10,695 nucleotides of DNA from NCBI RefSeq assembly GCF_000003605.2, contig NW_003158494.1:1-10695 (forward strand). Direction: 5' to 3'. Below are positions 9,208 through 10,695 of this stretch, piece by piece. Positions within the stretch are counted from its first letter, which is position 1. Each line of letters opens with the position of its first letter. The stretch comes from Saccoglossus kowalevskii (Eukaryota > Hemichordata > Enteropneusta > Harrimaniidae). Position numbers and translations under genes: made by a program. The notes under the pieces are model-generated. The model worked only from the letters and a program-made list of their open reading frames with translations. It did not search any database and was not told the origin of the DNA.

Positions 9208-9273
9208 GATTCTTTCACACTAGGTATAGTCTGTAACTCACACACTAGGTATGACCTGTAACTCACACATGGT
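9208..9273. repeat. 16-bp-deletion marker, copy 5
   Basis: The junction starts at 9235, 7852 bp after copy 1. It shares the CACATGGTG ending with copy 1 only, supporting common origin of units 1 and 4. Confidence 0.92.
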
Positions 9274-9724
9274 GATTCTCTCGCACTAGTTATGACCTGT
9301 AACTCACACGTGATGATTCTCTCACACTAGGTATGACCCGTAACTCACACGTGATGATTCTCCCACACTAGATATGGCATTTAACTCACACGTGATGATT
9401 CTCTCACACTACTTATGACCTGTAACTCACACGTGATGATTCTTTCACACTAGGTATGACCTGTGACTCACACGTGATGATTCTTTCACTCTAGGTATGA
9501 CCTGTGACTCACACGTGATGATTCTCTCACACTAGATATGACATTTAACTCACACGTGATGATTCTTACACACTACTTATGACCTGTAACTCACACGTGA
9601 TAATACTCTCACACTAGGTATGACCTGTAACTCACACGTGATGATTCTTTCACACTAGGTATGACCTGTGACTCACACGTGATGATTTTTTCACACTAGG
9701 TATGACCTGTGACTCACACGTGAT

Positions 9725-9888
9725 GATTATTTTACATTAGGTATGACCTGTAACTCACACGTGATGATTCTTTCACTCTAGGTATGACCTGTGACTCACA
9801 CGTGATGATTATTTTACATTAGGTATGACCTGTAACTCACACGTGATGATTCTTTCACTCTAGGTATGACCTGTGACTCACACGTGAT
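9725..9888. repeat. Two-monomer (82-bp) tandem duplication
   Basis: The pair GATTATTTTACATTAGG plus TTTCACTCTAGG with TGTGAC is present twice in a row (9725-9806 and 9807-9888) with no difference I can see. Units 1 and 3 have the pair once (1668-1749, 5903-5984). It is the smallest clear recent amplification in the window. Confidence 0.87.
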
Positions 9889-10052
9889 GATTCTCTCACA
9901 CTAGATATGGCATTTAACTCACACCTGATGATTCTTACACACTACTTATGACCTGTAACTCACACGTGATAATACTCTCACACTAGGTATGACCTGTAAC
10001 TCACACGTGGTGATTCTCTCACACAAGGTATGACCTGTAACTCACACGTGAT

Positions 10053-10421
10053 GATTCTCTTACAGTAGGTGTGACCTGTAACTCGCACGTGATGATTCTC
10101 TTACACTAGGTGTGACCTGAAACTCGCACGTGATGATTCTCTTACACTATGTATGATCTGTAACTCACACGTGATGATTCTCTCACACTAGGTATGACCT
10201 GTAACTCACACGTGATGATTCTCTTACACTGGTTATGACCTGTAACTCACACGTGATGATTCTCTCACACTAGATATGACCTGTAACTCACACGTGATGA
10301 TTCTCTTACACTGGGTATGACCTGTAGCTCACACGTGATGATTCTCTTACACTAGGTGTGACCTGTAACTCACACGTTACGATTCTCACACACAAGTTAT
10401 GACCTGTAACTCACACGTGAG
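10053..10421. repeat. CTTACACT-rich closing block of unit 4 (9 monomers)
   Basis: It follows the order of 7486-7854. It differs at a few bases, for example TAGCTC in monomer 10299, which is shared with 4771 in unit 2, and GATCTG in monomer 10135. The CGTTACG marker is at 10375 and CACACACAAG follows at 10381. Confidence 0.85.
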
Positions 10422-10462
10422 GATTCTCTTACACTAGCTATGACCTGTAACTCACACGTGAT
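10422..10462. repeat. Hybrid unit-opening monomer
   Basis: Its left part (GGATTCTCTTACACTAG) is that of the monomer at 7855 and its right part (CTAGCTATGACC) that of the unit opener at 7896. It is the product of a one-monomer deletion joining the end of one unit to the start of the next. Confidence 0.86.
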
Positions 10463-10695
10463 GATTCTCTCACACTAGGTATGACCTGTAACTCACACGT
10501 GATGATTCTCTCACACTAGGTATGACCTGTAACTCGCACGTGATGATTCTCTCACACTAGGTATGGTCTGTAACTCACACGTGATGATTCTCTTACACTA
10601 GGTGTGACCTGTAACTCACACGTAATGATTCTCTCACACCAGGTATGATCTGTAACTCACACGTGGTGGTTCTCTCACACTAGGTATTTCCTGTA
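10422..10695. repeat. HOR unit 5, partial, rearranged at its right end
   Basis: After the hybrid opener come the expected consensus (10463), CTCGCACG (10504), TATGGTCTG (10545), CGTAATG (10586) and CACACCAGG (10627) monomers. The last has GATCTG and CGTGGTG. The following partial monomer (10668-10695) has GGTTCTCTC and TATTTCCTGTA, a type otherwise found only at 1914 and 6149 in the back module. The expected TAAATCACACATG monomer is missing, so the order breaks here. Confidence 0.8.

Larger units (their letters stand above)
7896..10421. repeat. HOR unit 4 (62 monomers, 2526 bp)
   Basis: It opens at 7896. Its front module is duplicated exactly as in unit 1 (7937-8551 and 8552-9207), including the hybrid at 8265 and the CACAGGTGATG variants at 8429 and 9085. 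The back module lacks two monomers present in unit 1 (between 9438 and 9479). It then contains an expanded run of TGTGAC, GATTATTTTAC and CACTCTAGG monomers (9643-9888) before closing like unit 3. Length is exactly 62 x 41 minus 16. Confidence 0.86.
1..10695. repeat. 41-bp satellite array with higher-order structure
   Basis: The whole window is head-to-tail copies of one 41-bp monomer in a single orientation. By hand count there are 262 monomers plus a 28-bp partial at the right edge. The typical copy starts GATTCTCTCACACTAGG, continues TATGACCTGTAA and ends CTCACACGTGAT. Composition is about 44% GC with C exceeding G on this strand. No unique DNA, transposon or gene interrupts the array, and neither array edge lies in the window, so the true array is longer. 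Stop trinucleotides (TAG, TGA, TAA forward; TGA, TAG reverse) recur in every monomer, and because 41 is 2 modulo 3 each visits all three frames, so reading frames stay near or below about 120 bp. Size and nested organisation fit eukaryotic satellite DNA. I do not recognise the family. Confidence 0.97.

Noticed and set aside
1-10695. Protein-coding potential, including a tandem-repeat protein
   Set aside because: The monomer length is not a multiple of 3 and the consensus holds stop trinucleotides on both strands, so every frame is closed about every three monomers. Apparent ATG starts (TATGACC) lead to short frames only.
1-10695. CRISPR array
   Set aside because: Direct repeats are contiguous and the whole 41 bp is repeated. 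There are no unique spacers, no leader and no cas genes.
1-10695. Bacterial or plasmid iteron origin
   Set aside because: Iteron arrays are short and lie beside a rep gene. Here more than 10 kb of repeats with nested HOR structure and no gene fits eukaryotic satellite DNA.
1-10695. Telomeric repeat or telomere-associated arrays with TTAGGG-like units
   Set aside because: No tandem TTAGGG or similar short telomere motif is present; the TAGGTATG and single TAGGGTG strings are parts of the 41-bp monomer.
1-10695. Centromere protein CENP-B box
   Set aside because: I found no string resembling the conserved TTCG...CGGG core in either orientation. A centromeric location is neither supported nor excluded.
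1-10695. Match to the 41-42 bp avian satellites (CNM, PO41) or human 42-bp satellite I
   Set aside because: Only the monomer length is similar. I do not see the A- and T-tract pattern or other features I associate with those families, and cannot run a search.
1-10695. Embedded transposon, retroelement or viral insertion
   Set aside because: Monomer phase can be followed without a break from 1 to 10695, leaving no room for foreign sequence.

Overview
The window is one uninterrupted array of a 41-bp tandem repeat with no unique sequence at either end. It contains no gene, RNA gene or transposon that I can support. It reads as eukaryotic satellite DNA: over 10 kb of short monomers arranged in a higher-order repeat (HOR), as in centromeric, pericentromeric, subtelomeric or other heterochromatic arrays. 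I do not recognise the repeat family and cannot name the species. The consensus monomer is well shown at 84-124. It is about 44% GC, has more C than G on this strand, and ends in the motif CTCACACGTGAT with a CACGTG E-box.

Counting by hand, I can place every monomer boundary. Positions 1-10667 hold 262 monomers and 10668-10695 is a partial one. The length is fully explained by 41-bp units, five single-base insertions (monomers starting at 1, 576, 1914, 1956 and 2121) and five copies of one identical 16-bp deletion. All other variation is substitution or in-register gain and loss of whole monomers. 41 is not a multiple of 3 and the consensus has stop trinucleotides on both strands, so no long reading frame is possible.

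Above the monomer there is a larger unit. It opens with a diagnostic monomer containing GATTCTATTAC and CTAGCTATG, at 43, 2819, 4894 and 7896, with a hybrid descendant at 10422. The units are 2776, 2075, 3002 and 2526 bp long (68, 51, 74 and 62 monomers), followed by a partial fifth. Each full unit has a front module, whose ordered marker monomers run up to the 16-bp-deletion monomer, and a back module of GCATTT/ACATTT, CACTACTTATG and GATTATTTTACATT monomers. It closes with CTTACACTGGG, CGTTACG and CACACACAAG types. Length differences come from internal duplications: about 615 bp in units 1 and 4, 1337-bp offset in unit 3, and 738-bp offset in unit 2.

Units 1 and 4 are nearly identical over about 1.6 kb at an offset of 7852 bp. 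They share the 615-bp duplication and a hybrid monomer, which points to a recent large-scale duplication or an assembly artefact. Roughly four fifths of monomers keep CACGTG, giving more than 200 bHLH-type sites at 41-bp spacing. This is the most interesting functional hypothesis, but nothing in the window proves a function.
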